The notes beneath the pieces are model-generated. The model did not search any database and was not told where the DNA came from. It saw nothing but the letters and a program-made list of their open reading frames with translations. Below are positions 7,280 through 14,736 of a stretch of 17,661 nucleotides of DNA, one piece after another. A program made the position numbers and the translations under genes. Origin of the DNA: Pyramidobacter piscolens (lineage in GTDB: Bacteria; Synergistota; Synergistia; Synergistales; Dethiosulfovibrionaceae); contig SFDM01000050.1 of assembly GCA_004558205.1 (NCBI GenBank), positions 1 through 17,661 of the forward strand, read 5' to 3'. Numbering within the stretch: position 1 is the first letter of the stretch; every line of letters begins with the position of its first letter.

Positions 7280-7408
7280 ACCCCCCTCGTTTAAGGCTGC
7301 GAAAACTGGGGACGGAGAGGCTTCAGCGCCCTTTTCCGCTCCATGAAAAAGGGGTCGGCGGTTCTCTGTATGGCAATGAGCGGAGCCCGCAACTTCATAG
7401 TTCCATGT

Positions 7409-7455
7409 ACACAAAAACGCAGAATCAGCGCGAAGCTGATTCTGCGTTTTTGTGT
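7409..7455. terminator. Bidirectional terminator, 21-bp perfect stem
   Basis: The left arm begins ACACAAAAACGCAG and ends AATCAGC (7409-7429); the right arm (7435-7455) is its exact complement around the loop GCGAA. The A-rich base of one arm gives TTTTTGTGT at the 3' side on either strand, so it can stop transcripts from both directions. It lies between the convergent amidohydrolase and EamA genes. Confidence 0.85.
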
Positions 7456-7498
7456 GGACAAACATCGCAAAGGCTAAATTCCGGCGCGGACGAGCCCC

Positions 7499-8440
7499 TT
7501 AGGAAAGCCTCTTCATTTCCATTCCGGCCCAAGCCTCCTTTGGCGTGCCGATCTCGGTAAGGCCGTGCTTTTTTCTCTGAAAGCGCGAAAAAAACGTGCC
7601 GGCCGTCTCTCCGAACAAGGCGCCTCCGAGCACCAGCGCAGCTCCCGCGATCTGGATCGGGCGCAGCGCCTCGCCTAAAAACAGCGCGGAGAAGGCCACC
7701 GCCGACAGGGGTTCGAGGTAGCCGCAGACCGCCAGGGTCTGCACCGGCAGACGGCCGACGGCGGAGAAATAGAGGTAGCATCCGATTCCCGTGTTGACCA
7801 GCCCCAGGCAGAGGATCGGCGGCCAGTCTGCCGCCTCAGGAACCGTGAAGCCCTGTCTGAAACCGACCACGGCGGCGACCGTCAAAAAGCTGGACAACAG
7901 CTGCAGCGCCGCGTTCTCCAGCCCCGTGACAGGAGCGGCTTTTTTGTTGAAGATCAACATGACGGCGTAGGCCACCGCCGACATGGCGCCGCAGAAAATT
8001 CCCCAGCCCGGTTTTCCCGCCAGAGCAGCCTGGCCGTTAATGAGAAATATCCCTGCCAGCACCGACAGAAAGCCTACGGCCCTGGTCCAGGTCAGCCGCT
8101 CGTGAAACAGCAGGGGCGCGAGGGCCATCACGATCACGGGGCCGCAGTAATAGGCCAGCGACGCGATGCCCACGCCAATCTCGCGATAGGCTTCGTAGAG
8201 AAAGATCCAGCTCGCCCCCATGGCCATGCCCGACAGGGCGATAAAGGCCAGCTGCCGTTTAAAACGCAGGAAGCTCCACTCTTTCTTCGCCGCCGCCAAA
8301 ACAGCGATCAGCGTCAGGCTGCCGACCAGCGTCCGCATCAGGACGATCTCGGAGCTGGGCAGCGAGATATGGCTGGACACGATGCCGTTAGAGCCAAAAA
8401 GCAGCAGCGAGAATAGGTATTTGCCGCAGGCTTTTTTCAT
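7499..8440 (-). CDS. EamA/DMT-family membrane transporter
   Basis: 313 residues with about ten hydrophobic helices in two EamA repeats (about 8-136 and 145-280). The second repeat carries the typical YLEPLSAVAFSALFLGE segment (241-257), matched in the first repeat by YYCGPVIVMALAPLLFHE (97-114). The C-terminal tail (about 285-313) is basic and soluble. Drug/metabolite transporters of this family are inner-membrane exporters or exchangers of amino acids and other metabolites; the substrate is not predictable. The ATG at 8440 has AGAGG about 8 bases upstream. It is divergent from a LysR regulator with a 177-base shared gap, the classic arrangement in which the regulator controls the transporter, so regulation by that gene is likely. 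Confidence 0.92.
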   Translation of the reverse strand: MKKACGKYLFSLLLFGSNGIVSSHISLPSSEIVLMRTLVGSLTLIAVLAAAKKEWSFLRFKRQLAFIALSGMAMGASWIFLYEAYREIGVGIASLAYYCGPVIVMALAPLLFHERLTWTRAVGFLSVLAGIFLINGQAALAGKPGWGIFCGAMSAVAYAVMLIFNKKAAPVTGLENAALQLLSSFLTVAAVVGFRQGFTVPEAADWPPILCLGLVNTGIGCYLYFSAVGRLPVQTLAVCGYLEPLSAVAFSALFLGEALRPIQIAGAALVLGGALFGETAGTFFSRFQRKKHGLTEIGTPKEAWAGMEMKRLS

Positions 8441-8617
8441 TGGCGCGCCTCTTCGCGGCCCTTGTGAAGGGGCCTCTGAAACTCATTTCCGTACCACATG
8501 ACCACGCCTTCTTTGCTTGAAGATTCTGTCTCGAGAGTGTATCATAGAGAGGTCAATTACAATAGCGAATCTTTATCATCAACAGCATGAGAAAATCAAA
8601 TGTATGAGGTCGATATC

Positions 8618-9484
8618 ATGGACACGAACATCCAAAAGTTCAGAGTTTTCCTGAAAACGGTGGAGTTCGGCAGCTTCACGCGAGCGGCCGAGGCGTTGTC
8701 CTATTCCCAGTCGGGCGTCAGCCGCATGATCAACGACCTTGAGCAAGAATGGAAGGTCTCGCTGCTGGAACGCGGCCGCGCCGGCGTGCGCCTGACCTCC
8801 GACGGCCTCAAGCTGCTGCCCCAGGTAAAACGGCTTTGCGAAGAATACCTGAAACTGCAAACCCAGATCGACGAGCTGAAGGGGCTGCAGTCCGGGCTGA
8901 TCCGCATCGGCACCTTTTCCAGCGTGGCCACCCACTGGCTGCCAAACATCATCAGGGAATTTCAGAAAGACTATCCGAACATCGACTATGAACTCCTCAT
9001 GGGCGACTACACCGAAATCGAGGAATGGATCCTGGAGGGCCGCGTGGACTGCGGCTTTCTGCGGCTGCCCACCCATCCCGACCTGGAAACGCTCTTTCTC
9101 GAACGGGACAAGCTCCTGGCCATTCTGCCCGAGAACCACCCCCTGGCGGGCTGCGAGAAATTCCCCGCAGCGGCTCTGTGCCAAGATCCCTTTATGCTGC
9201 TGGAAAAGGGGTCGAACAGGGAAATTTCGAAAATCCTTGAGCAGAACGGTCTGGTTCCCCAAATCCACTTCACCACCTGGGACGATTACGCGATCATGTC
9301 CATGGTGGAAAGCGGGCTGGGGATCAGCATCCTGCCCCAGCTGATCCTGAAGCGCGTCCCCTACCGCATCGTGACCAAGGAACTGGACGTGCCGGCCTAC
9401 CGCGACATCGGCCTGGCCCTGCGGGACAAAGAATCAGCCTCGCTGGCGGTCAAAAAGTTTCTTGAATACCTTCAGTACCGGTAG
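8618..9484 (+). CDS. LysR-family transcriptional regulator
   Basis: 288 residues. The winged helix-turn-helix spans about residues 3-62 (FLKTVEFGSFTRAAEALSYSQSGVSRMINDLEQEW, then LLERGRAGVRLTSDG). A linker helix follows, then a LysR substrate-binding domain (about 88-288), opening with GLIRIGTFSSVATHWLPNII and containing the GLGISILPQLIL segment near 230-241. The ATG at 8618 is preferred because GAGG (8606-8609) lies 8 bases upstream and it gives the usual short LysR N-terminus; the ATG at 8600 would add six residues. LysR proteins are tetrameric regulators responding to a small-molecule co-inducer and often control the divergent gene, here the EamA transporter. A T-N11-A-like AT-rich stretch (ATTACAATAGCGAAT, about 8557-8571) is a possible binding site. 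Confidence 0.93.
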   Translation: MDTNIQKFRVFLKTVEFGSFTRAAEALSYSQSGVSRMINDLEQEWKVSLLERGRAGVRLTSDGLKLLPQVKRLCEEYLKLQTQIDELKGLQSGLIRIGTFSSVATHWLPNIIREFQKDYPNIDYELLMGDYTEIEEWILEGRVDCGFLRLPTHPDLETLFLERDKLLAILPENHPLAGCEKFPAAALCQDPFMLLEKGSNREISKILEQNGLVPQIHFTTWDDYAIMSMVESGLGISILPQLILKRVPYRIVTKELDVPAYRDIGLALRDKESASLAVKKFLEYLQYR

Positions 9485-9518
9485 GGCCTTCAGGCAAACC
9501 GACAGTCATTTGTAATCT

Positions 9519-9592
9519 AACGGAGCATAGACAGAGAGAGGGGCGCCGCAGCTATGAAGCTGCGGCGCCCCTCTCTCTGTCTATGCTCCGTT
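9519..9592. terminator. Bidirectional terminator, 35-bp perfect stem
   Basis: The arms 9519-9553 and 9558-9592 are exact complements around the 4-base loop ATGA. They contain GGAGCATAGACAGAGAGAGG and GCGCCGCAGCT. The stem ends inside the TAA stop codon (9594-9592) of the superoxide reductase gene and begins 35 bases past the LysR stop. TTTATT follows on the plus side. It separates two convergent genes and is exceptionally long for an intrinsic terminator. Confidence 0.85.
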
Positions 9593-9957
9593 TATTCGAC
9601 GGTGATTTCCGCGCTGGACTCCCAAAGTCCGTGGATGTTGCAGTAGGAAACCGCGATTAAGGTTCCCGGCTCTTTCAGCTTGACGCTAAGACAGCCGGCG
9701 GGGTTCACGGCGTTCTCGCCGTGGACCAGGAAGCTCACATAGCCCATCTCGACGGCAAACTTGCCCGCCGCTGGCTTGAAGTAAAGCTTGATCCAGTCGA
9801 TGTGGTGCTCGGGAGTGTTGGGATGGGGAATCTCCTTGCCCACGCTGACCTTTACGTCGAAAGCCTCGCCCGCTTTAACCTTCGCGGGGGCCTCGATAAC
9901 AGGCACATGCTTCTCGCCTTTCCAATCGCCGCTCTGAACCAGTTCTCCAATTTTCAT
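9592..9957 (-). CDS. Class II superoxide reductase (neelaredoxin type)
   Basis: 121 residues forming one desulfoferrodoxin-like domain without the N-terminal rubredoxin-like (dx) iron site, hence class II. The Fe(His)4Cys ligands are in place: H17 (EKHVP), H45 and H51 (PHPNTPEHHIDWI), C106 and H109 (YCNIHG). Their spacing equals that of Pyrococcus SOR (6 between the second and third His, 3 between Cys and His). E15 and K16 are the residues associated with the catalytic site. It reduces superoxide to hydrogen peroxide in the cytoplasm without making oxygen, using rubredoxin or similar donors, as is usual in anaerobes. AGGAGG lies about 10 bases before the ATG. Monocistronic, divergent from the ABC operon. 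Confidence 0.95.
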   Translation of the reverse strand: MKIGELVQSGDWKGEKHVPVIEAPAKVKAGEAFDVKVSVGKEIPHPNTPEHHIDWIKLYFKPAAGKFAVEMGYVSFLVHGENAVNPAGCLSVKLKEPGTLIAVSYCNIHGLWESSAEITVE

Positions 9958-10009
9958 CCTAAGATAACCTCCTCATGTGCTTGTATGTGCTGCGCATCAA
10001 ATGCAATTC

Positions 10010-10037
10010 ATTATCTCACAGTTTCTCTAAAATACAA
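10010..10037 (-). promoter_or_regulatory. Putative promoter of the superoxide reductase gene
   Basis: On the minus strand TTGTAT (10037-10032), a 16-base spacer and GATAAT (10015-10010). The -10 opens the sequence GATAATGAATTGCATT, which has AATG/CATT symmetry and partly resembles a Fur/PerR-type box (12 of 19 positions to the GATAATGATAATCATTATC consensus). Regulation by a Fur-family protein is a weak inference. Confidence 0.45.
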
Positions 10038-10238
10038 GCGCTTTTATCGGAAATCCGTAAAAACACGGAGGTCCTTTTATTTTCCATTCAGTTTTCAGCC
10101 CCGCAGGCCGGCAAGTTTTTTCTTTTTTCCGACACAACCCGAGCCGCGAAAGCGCCTGCGTGAGAACGACTCCCACTTTTTGAAATGGAGTTCATGAAAA
10201 ATTGTACGTTTTCAACAGAAAAATCCGGCAGAAGCCCC

Positions 10239-10276
10239 TTGTAAATATTGGAATAATAATTATAATGTCATTGACA
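10239..10276 (+). promoter_or_regulatory. Putative promoter of the ABC transporter operon
   Basis: TTGTAA (10239-10244), a 16-base spacer and a perfect TATAAT (10261-10266) in an AT-rich stretch upstream of the permease. A perfect TTGACA (10271-10276) lies just after, but the -10 at 17 bases from it (GATTTT) is poor. The leader would be over 100 bases and holds no structure that I recognise. The rest of the gap 9958-10411 shows no gene. Confidence 0.5.
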
Positions 10277-10411
10277 ACAAACGCCGTAAAAGCGATTTTG
10301 AACATGATTTTTTAGAATAATAACCACAAACTATCAGGAGCGAACAAAGGGGTTTTACACTCAATGACACCGGAAAAGACAAGCCCTCCACGGCATTTCA
10401 AGGGGCGCAGC

Positions 10412-11413
10412 ATGACAAAGGACGAGCTTCTGGAACTGGAAAGCGCCCCCCAAACGAGGCTGGGGCGGCTCTGGGATGTTTTTATCTGCCTGCTGCCGCT
10501 GGCGTCGGGCGCCGCTGCGCTGGCGGAGTATTACCTGGTGCCCAACCTGAAGGGCAACGAAAGCACCAATGTTTACGCCGCCTTCATCGGGCTGCTTATG
10601 GGCGGCTGGCTGCTCTGCTTCCTCTGGGGACTGCGGCGGAAAAAGATGTTCAACCGCCTTCGCTGCAAAGCTCCCTTTTACAGTTTCATCTTTCTGCTCC
10701 TCCTCGGTTACGACTGGCTGACGCTCAAGACGGGCATTCTCATGCTGCCCTATTTCCCCTGGACCGACCAGGTCCTCGTAGCAGTACTGGAGGATTACGC
10801 CTACCTGGCTGACTGCACGCTGAACTCGCTGATCTTGCTTTTCACGGGCTACTTCAGCGGCGCCGCAATCGGCCTTGTTACCGGTATCGCCATCGGCTAC
10901 GACCGCCGCTGCGATTACTGGGTCGCCCCCTTTCTGAAACTGCTGGGAGCCATTCCCTCCACGACCTGGATTCCCGTCGTGATGGTCATCGCCTCGTCGC
11001 TGTTCAAGGGCAGCGTCTTCGTCATCGCCCTGGGCGTATGGTTCTCCATGACCATCGCCGCGCAGACGGGCATTCACAACATCGACAATTCCTACTTCGA
11101 GGCCGCCAGAACTCTGGGCGCACGAGGATGGCAGCTGGTGTTCCGCGTGGCCGTCCCTCTGGTGGTTCCCAACATCTTCCAGGGACTGACGCAGGGCATG
11201 AGCTCGGCCTGCACGGCCCTTTTGGTCGCTGAAATGATCGGCGTCGAGTCGGGCCTGGGCTGGTATATCACCTGGCAGAAAAGCTGGGCCCAGTACGGCA
11301 AGATGTACGCCGCCATCGTGCTGATCTGCATTATCTTCGTCACCGTCAACGCCCTCCTGGCTCTGGTCAAGAAAAAGGTGCTTCGCTGGCAGGAAGGAGC
11401 GGTCCATCAATGA
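10412..11413 (+). CDS. ABC transporter permease, NitT/TauT (SsuC/TauC) family, with extra N-terminal helices
   Basis: 333 residues from the ATG at 10412, which has AAGGGG 6 bases upstream; an in-frame ATG at 10364 adds 16 residues but its nearest purine run is 13 bases away. Two additional hydrophobic segments (FICLLPLASGAAALAEYYLV, then FIGLLMGGWLLCFLWGL) precede a third (FIFLLLLGYDWL) and the BPD_transp_1 core. The core includes LNSLILLFTGYFSGAAIGLVTGIAIG, GAIPSTTWIPVVMVI and the ATPase-contacting EAA loop YFEAARTLGARGWQLVFRVAVP. Usual family members have about 250-280 residues and six helices, so this one is longer by roughly two helices. It forms the channel of an importer with the next gene, overlapping it by 4 bases (ATGA), so the two are translationally coupled. 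Confidence 0.92.
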   Translation: MTKDELLELESAPQTRLGRLWDVFICLLPLASGAAALAEYYLVPNLKGNESTNVYAAFIGLLMGGWLLCFLWGLRRKKMFNRLRCKAPFYSFIFLLLLGYDWLTLKTGILMLPYFPWTDQVLVAVLEDYAYLADCTLNSLILLFTGYFSGAAIGLVTGIAIGYDRRCDYWVAPFLKLLGAIPSTTWIPVVMVIASSLFKGSVFVIALGVWFSMTIAAQTGIHNIDNSYFEAARTLGARGWQLVFRVAVPLVVPNIFQGLTQGMSSACTALLVAEMIGVESGLGWYITWQKSWAQYGKMYAAIVLICIIFVTVNALLALVKKKVLRWQEGAVHQ

Positions 11414-12177
11414 ATGAAAGCTGCCTGAGACTTTCGCAGGTGTCCAAAAGTTTCGCGCGCACTGAAATGGAAGAGGTCACCAACGCTCTTGAGGAAGTTT
11501 CTTTAGAGGTCCGCACGGGCGAATTCATCAGTATCGTGGGCGCTTCGGGCTGCGGCAAATCCACAATTCTGCGCCTGATCGCCGGCCTCATAAAACCCAC
11601 CACGGGAACGCTCACGCTGAACGGGCTGCCCGTGGGAGGCCCTTCTCCGGAACGCGGCATGGTCTTCCAGAAGCCTACGCTGTTCCCCTGGCTCACGGTG
11701 GAACAGAACGTTTCTTTCAGCCTCCGCATGAGAAACAGGATGGAGGGCGCTCAGCCCCGGGTGGAAGAGCTGATCCGCAGAGCCGGCCTTGAGGAATTCC
11801 GCGACGCCTACCCCCATCAGCTTTCGGGCGGCATGGCCCAGCGAGTGGCGCTGATCCGCACCATGATCACAGAGCCTGAGGTGTTTCTGCTCGACGAACC
11901 TCTGGGGGCTCTCGACGCTTTCACGCGGATGAACATGCAGGACGAACTGCTCCATCTGTGGGAACAGCGCCGCTGCATGATGGTCATGGTCACCCACGAT
12001 ATAGACGAAGCCATCTACATGGGTACCCGCGTCATCGTCATGCTTCCCCGGCCAGGGCGGATCCGCGAGGACATCCCCATCGACATGGCCTACCCCCGAA
12101 ACAGGACGAGCAAAAGGTTCATGGAATACCGCAACCGTGTGATGGAAATGCTTGATCTGGGGCATGCCGAGGAATAA
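11410..12177 (+). CDS. ABC transporter ATP-binding protein, NitT/TauT (SsuB/TauB) family
   Basis: 255 residues with all ATPase motifs: Walker A GASGCGKST (44-52), Q-loop VFQKP (Q87), signature LSGGM (138-142), Walker B VFLLDEP (158-164, catalytic E163), D-loop GALD and H-loop VTHD (H196). The LFPWLTVEQNV segment after the Q-loop and VMLPRPGRI after the H-loop are typical of the nitrate/sulfonate/taurine importer family. The protein sits on the cytoplasmic face and energises the permease encoded just upstream. The start overlaps the permease stop by 4 bases. The substrate cannot be inferred from this subunit. No C-terminal regulatory domain is present. Confidence 0.96.
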   Translation: MNESCLRLSQVSKSFARTEMEEVTNALEEVSLEVRTGEFISIVGASGCGKSTILRLIAGLIKPTTGTLTLNGLPVGGPSPERGMVFQKPTLFPWLTVEQNVSFSLRMRNRMEGAQPRVEELIRRAGLEEFRDAYPHQLSGGMAQRVALIRTMITEPEVFLLDEPLGALDAFTRMNMQDELLHLWEQRRCMMVMVTHDIDEAIYMGTRVIVMLPRPGRIREDIPIDMAYPRNRTSKRFMEYRNRVMEMLDLGHAEE

Positions 12178-12208
12178 GGGGCATCCCCACCGTAGCGTAA
12201 GGCACTAT

Positions 12209-12235
12209 AGCTTTGAGGGCCGTTTTCCCAAAGCT
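12209..12235 (+). other. Intercistronic hairpin between ATPase and first binding-protein gene
   Basis: AGCTTT-GA-GGG pairs with CCC-AAAGCT around a short loop (CCGTTTT), giving a 9-bp stem with a two-base bulge. No U tract follows. Hairpins at such places often stabilise the downstream mRNA, which would raise binding-protein levels over the membrane subunits; here that is inferred. Confidence 0.35.
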
Positions 12236-12270
12236 GTCATGCAAAAATACATATTAAGGAGTTGGCAGTC

Positions 12271-13281
12271 GTGAGTCTCAAAAAATTGTTAAGCGTCGTT
12301 CTTGGTCTGGCCCTGTTGGGCGCGTCCGCAGCCTGGGCGGTTGATTCCGCCGAAGAAGAAGCCTGGAAAAAGGAACCGGCCTACGGTCAGGAGATCCGCA
12401 TCGGTTATCCCGGCTCTTTGTGCACCGGCTCGCTGGGCATCGCCCAGCTGAAGGGCTTCTATGCCGCCGAAGGGCTGAAAACGAGGGTCGTGCGCGTGGG
12501 CCTGAGCGGCAACGAGTATGCCAACGCCATCGGCACCGGCAAGGTTGAAGTGGGCTGCGGCCATATCGCCGCCATGATGGTCCCCGCCGTCAACGGCGTC
12601 AGAATCACCTTCACCACGGGCATTCACACGGGCTGCAAGTCCCTCTACGTCCTCGGCAAATCGGATATTAAGAGCTTGAAAGACTTGGAAGGCAAGTACA
12701 TCGCCATTCACGACGGCGGTTTTGGCGGTTCCGACCACAATATCGCCCTGCGCTTCCTGATCCGCGACAGCGTGGATCCCCAGAAGGTCAAGTGGAAAGT
12801 GACCGACGCCGGCGCCGCGGTTCTGGCCATGCAGGGCGGAGAGCTCCACGCGGCCCTGCTGAGCGATCAGTTCGCCTGGAAATTCGTCCAGGACGGCACG
12901 CTGCGCAGCATCCGTTCTCTGACCTACGATCCGGACTTCAACAGCGAGGCTTGCTGCATCTACGCCATCAGTTCCGAGTTCGCCGAGAAGAACCCCATCA
13001 CGGCAAAGAAGCTGACCCGCGCCCACGAGGCCGCCAGCGCCTGGGTCATGGAGCACCCTGAAGAGACCGTCAAAACCCTGCAGGGCAACAACTGGGCTTC
13101 TGGAAAATACGACCTCGTCCTGGCCATGCTCAAAACCTATGACTACAGCATCTCCGACAAGGCTACCGAGGAAACTCTGCGCAAGGTTATCAATGACTAC
13201 AAAACTCTGGGCATCATCGACAAAACCAAAGACACCGAAGAAACTCTCAAACGCATCTGGGATCCTTTGGCAAGCAAGTAA
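12271..13281 (+). CDS. NitT/TauT-type ABC substrate-binding protein, paralog 1
   Basis: 336 residues from GTG at 12271, with AAGGAG 9 bases upstream; a TTG at 12262 is too close to that site. A signal peptide (MSLKKLLSVVLGLALLGASAAWA) is followed by an SsuA/NMT1-type periplasmic binding fold. IRIGYPG opens lobe 1, then LGIAQLKGFYAAEGL (55-69), NAIGTGKVEVG (85-95) and DLEGKYIAIHDGG (138-150), and AVLAMQGGELHAALLSDQFAW spans 183-203. Cysteines C51, C122 and the pair C228-C229 are shared with the next gene's product; C96 is not. It should capture a small molecule in the periplasm and hand it to the permease encoded upstream. The ligand is unknown, since sulfonate, nitrate, pyrimidine and other ligands occur in this family. 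It lies 93 bases after the ATPase, probably in the same operon. Confidence 0.93.
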   Translation: MSLKKLLSVVLGLALLGASAAWAVDSAEEEAWKKEPAYGQEIRIGYPGSLCTGSLGIAQLKGFYAAEGLKTRVVRVGLSGNEYANAIGTGKVEVGCGHIAAMMVPAVNGVRITFTTGIHTGCKSLYVLGKSDIKSLKDLEGKYIAIHDGGFGGSDHNIALRFLIRDSVDPQKVKWKVTDAGAAVLAMQGGELHAALLSDQFAWKFVQDGTLRSIRSLTYDPDFNSEACCIYAISSEFAEKNPITAKKLTRAHEAASAWVMEHPEETVKTLQGNNWASGKYDLVLAMLKTYDYSISDKATEETLRKVINDYKTLGIIDKTKDTEETLKRIWDPLASK

Positions 13282-13302
13282 CCCCGCGGTTCAATAAAAA
13301 AA

Positions 13303-13330
13303 CCGACGTTTATCCACATCGGCTTTTAAT
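13303..13330 (+). terminator. Weak terminator or attenuator between the two binding-protein genes
   Basis: CCGACG and CATCGG pair with one mismatch around an 8-base loop and are followed by CTTTTAAT. The stem is short, so partial termination is the most it is likely to give. Confidence 0.3.
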
Positions 13331-13373
13331 ACCCCATGCCCCATTTTTATGATCTGAAAAGGAGAAAACTAAG

Positions 13374-14384
13374 GTGAACATAAAAAGACTGTTCTGCCCG
13401 GCGCTGTGCCTGAGCGCACTTCTCGCCTCTTCCGCCTGGGCCCTGGACCCCGCCGAAGAAGAAGCCTGGAAAAAGGAGCCCGCCTATGGCCGGGAAATCC
13501 GCGTGGGCTATAGCGGCGGCCTATGCCTGGGAACCTTCGGCATCGCCCAGATAAAGGGCTTCTACGCCGCCGAGGGGCTGAACACCAAGATCTACAAGAT
13601 GGCCGGCGGCAGCAGCGCCCAAACCGACGCCATCGGCACCGGAAAAGTGGACGTGGCCGGCGACCATATCGCCACCATGCTGGTCCCCACCGTCAATGGC
13701 GTGCGCCTCAAATTCACCACGGGCATCCATACGGGCTGCAAATCTCTCTACGTGCTCGGCGGCTCCGACATCAAGACCACCAGCGACCTGGCGGGCAAGT
13801 ACGTGGCTATTCCCGACGGCATCGGAGCTTCCGACCAGAACATCGCTATGCGCTTTTTCAACCATGACAGGATCGACCCCCGCAAAATCAAGTGGAAGGT
13901 CGTCGAAGCCGGAGCCGCCGTCCTGGCCATGAAAAATGGGGAAATCTCCGCCGCCCTGTTAGGCGACCAGTTCGCTAAAAAGTTCCTGGCCGACGGCACC
14001 CTTCGCATTATCCGTTCCCTCACCTTCGACGAGGACTTCAAGAAAGAGGCCTGCTGCATTCACGCCGTCGCCCTGGACCTCTACGAAAAAAGCCCCGTCA
14101 CCGTCAAAAAGCTGACCCGCGCCCACGAGGCCGCCAGCCAGTGGATGATGGAGCACCCCGAAGAGGCCGTGAAAATCCTGCTCGAAAACAAGTGGGCTTC
14201 CGGCGATTACGGCACAGTTCTGGAGATCTTCAAGACTTACAACTTCGGCATCAGCGACGAGCTGACCGAAGAAACCCTCCGCAGCACCATCAACGACTAT
14301 AAGACCTTCGGCCTCATCAGCGCGAACAAAGACACGGAAGAACTCATCAGAAAAATCTGGGACCCAGTGGTTCAGAAGGACTAG
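13374..14384 (+). CDS. NitT/TauT-type ABC substrate-binding protein, paralog 2
   Basis: 336 residues from GTG at 13374, with GGAG 9 bases upstream. It has a signal peptide (MNIKRLFCPALCLSALLASSAWA) and the same fold and length as its upstream neighbour, to which it aligns almost end to end. The segments AEEEAWKKEPAYG, FTTGIHTGCKSLYVLG and KKLTRAHEAAS are identical or nearly so, which indicates tandem duplication. C51, C122 and the vicinal C227-C228 are conserved. Differences concentrate in pocket-facing loops: GGSSAQTDAIG here against GLSGNEYANAIG, VAGDHIATML against VGCGHIAAMM, and PDGIGASDQN against HDGGFGGSDHN. This suggests distinct ligands or affinities served by one permease/ATPase pair. 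No strong terminator follows; a MITE-like element lies 37 bases downstream. Confidence 0.93.
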   Translation: MNIKRLFCPALCLSALLASSAWALDPAEEEAWKKEPAYGREIRVGYSGGLCLGTFGIAQIKGFYAAEGLNTKIYKMAGGSSAQTDAIGTGKVDVAGDHIATMLVPTVNGVRLKFTTGIHTGCKSLYVLGGSDIKTTSDLAGKYVAIPDGIGASDQNIAMRFFNHDRIDPRKIKWKVVEAGAAVLAMKNGEISAALLGDQFAKKFLADGTLRIIRSLTFDEDFKKEACCIHAVALDLYEKSPVTVKKLTRAHEAASQWMMEHPEEAVKILLENKWASGDYGTVLEIFKTYNFGISDELTEETLRSTINDYKTFGLISANKDTEELIRKIWDPVVQKD

Positions 14385-14420
14385 TTTCTACCGCGGGCGC
14401 TTCAATTCATTCAAGGGTTT

Positions 14421-14698
14421 ATACTAATTTCCCATTAACATACTTAATATCAAATCGAAGAGCCACGTCAAAAGATTTCAACGCAAAGGTTCGCAAAGGA
14501 AAACCTTGAAAGACTTTTAGAACCGCAAATTTAATCAAAATATATAAACTATCATCATATTACTTCGCTTTTTGGTTAATAATTTAGGTTTTATTTTTCC
14601 TTTGCGTCCTTTGCGCCCTTTCTGTTCAGTCTTTGCGTTGAAATCCTTTGACTTTGATCCTCGGTCCGATATTAAGTATGCTTAATGCGAATTGGTAT
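14421..14698. repeat. MITE-like inverted-repeat element, copy 2
   Basis: This 278-base copy of the element at 2860-3142 is in the same orientation. It begins ATACTAATTTCCCATTAAC and ends GCGAATTGGTAT. The arms are better conserved between copies than the centre (about 14527-14583), where sequence and length differ, as expected if pairing arms are selected and the loop drifts. It ends only 24 bases before the AAGGAG of the AhpD-like gene. It therefore occupies the place where that gene's own promoter would be, and fills most of the 352-base gap. Confidence 0.7.
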
Positions 14699-14736
14699 TA
14701 AATACCGCCTATCTGCCATATAAGGAGATTGTTTTT

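Noticed and set aside
14692..14736. Extended N-terminus of the AhpD-like protein
   Set aside because: The extension begins inside the repeat and would bury the signal peptide; the ATG at 14737 has a well-placed AAGGAG.
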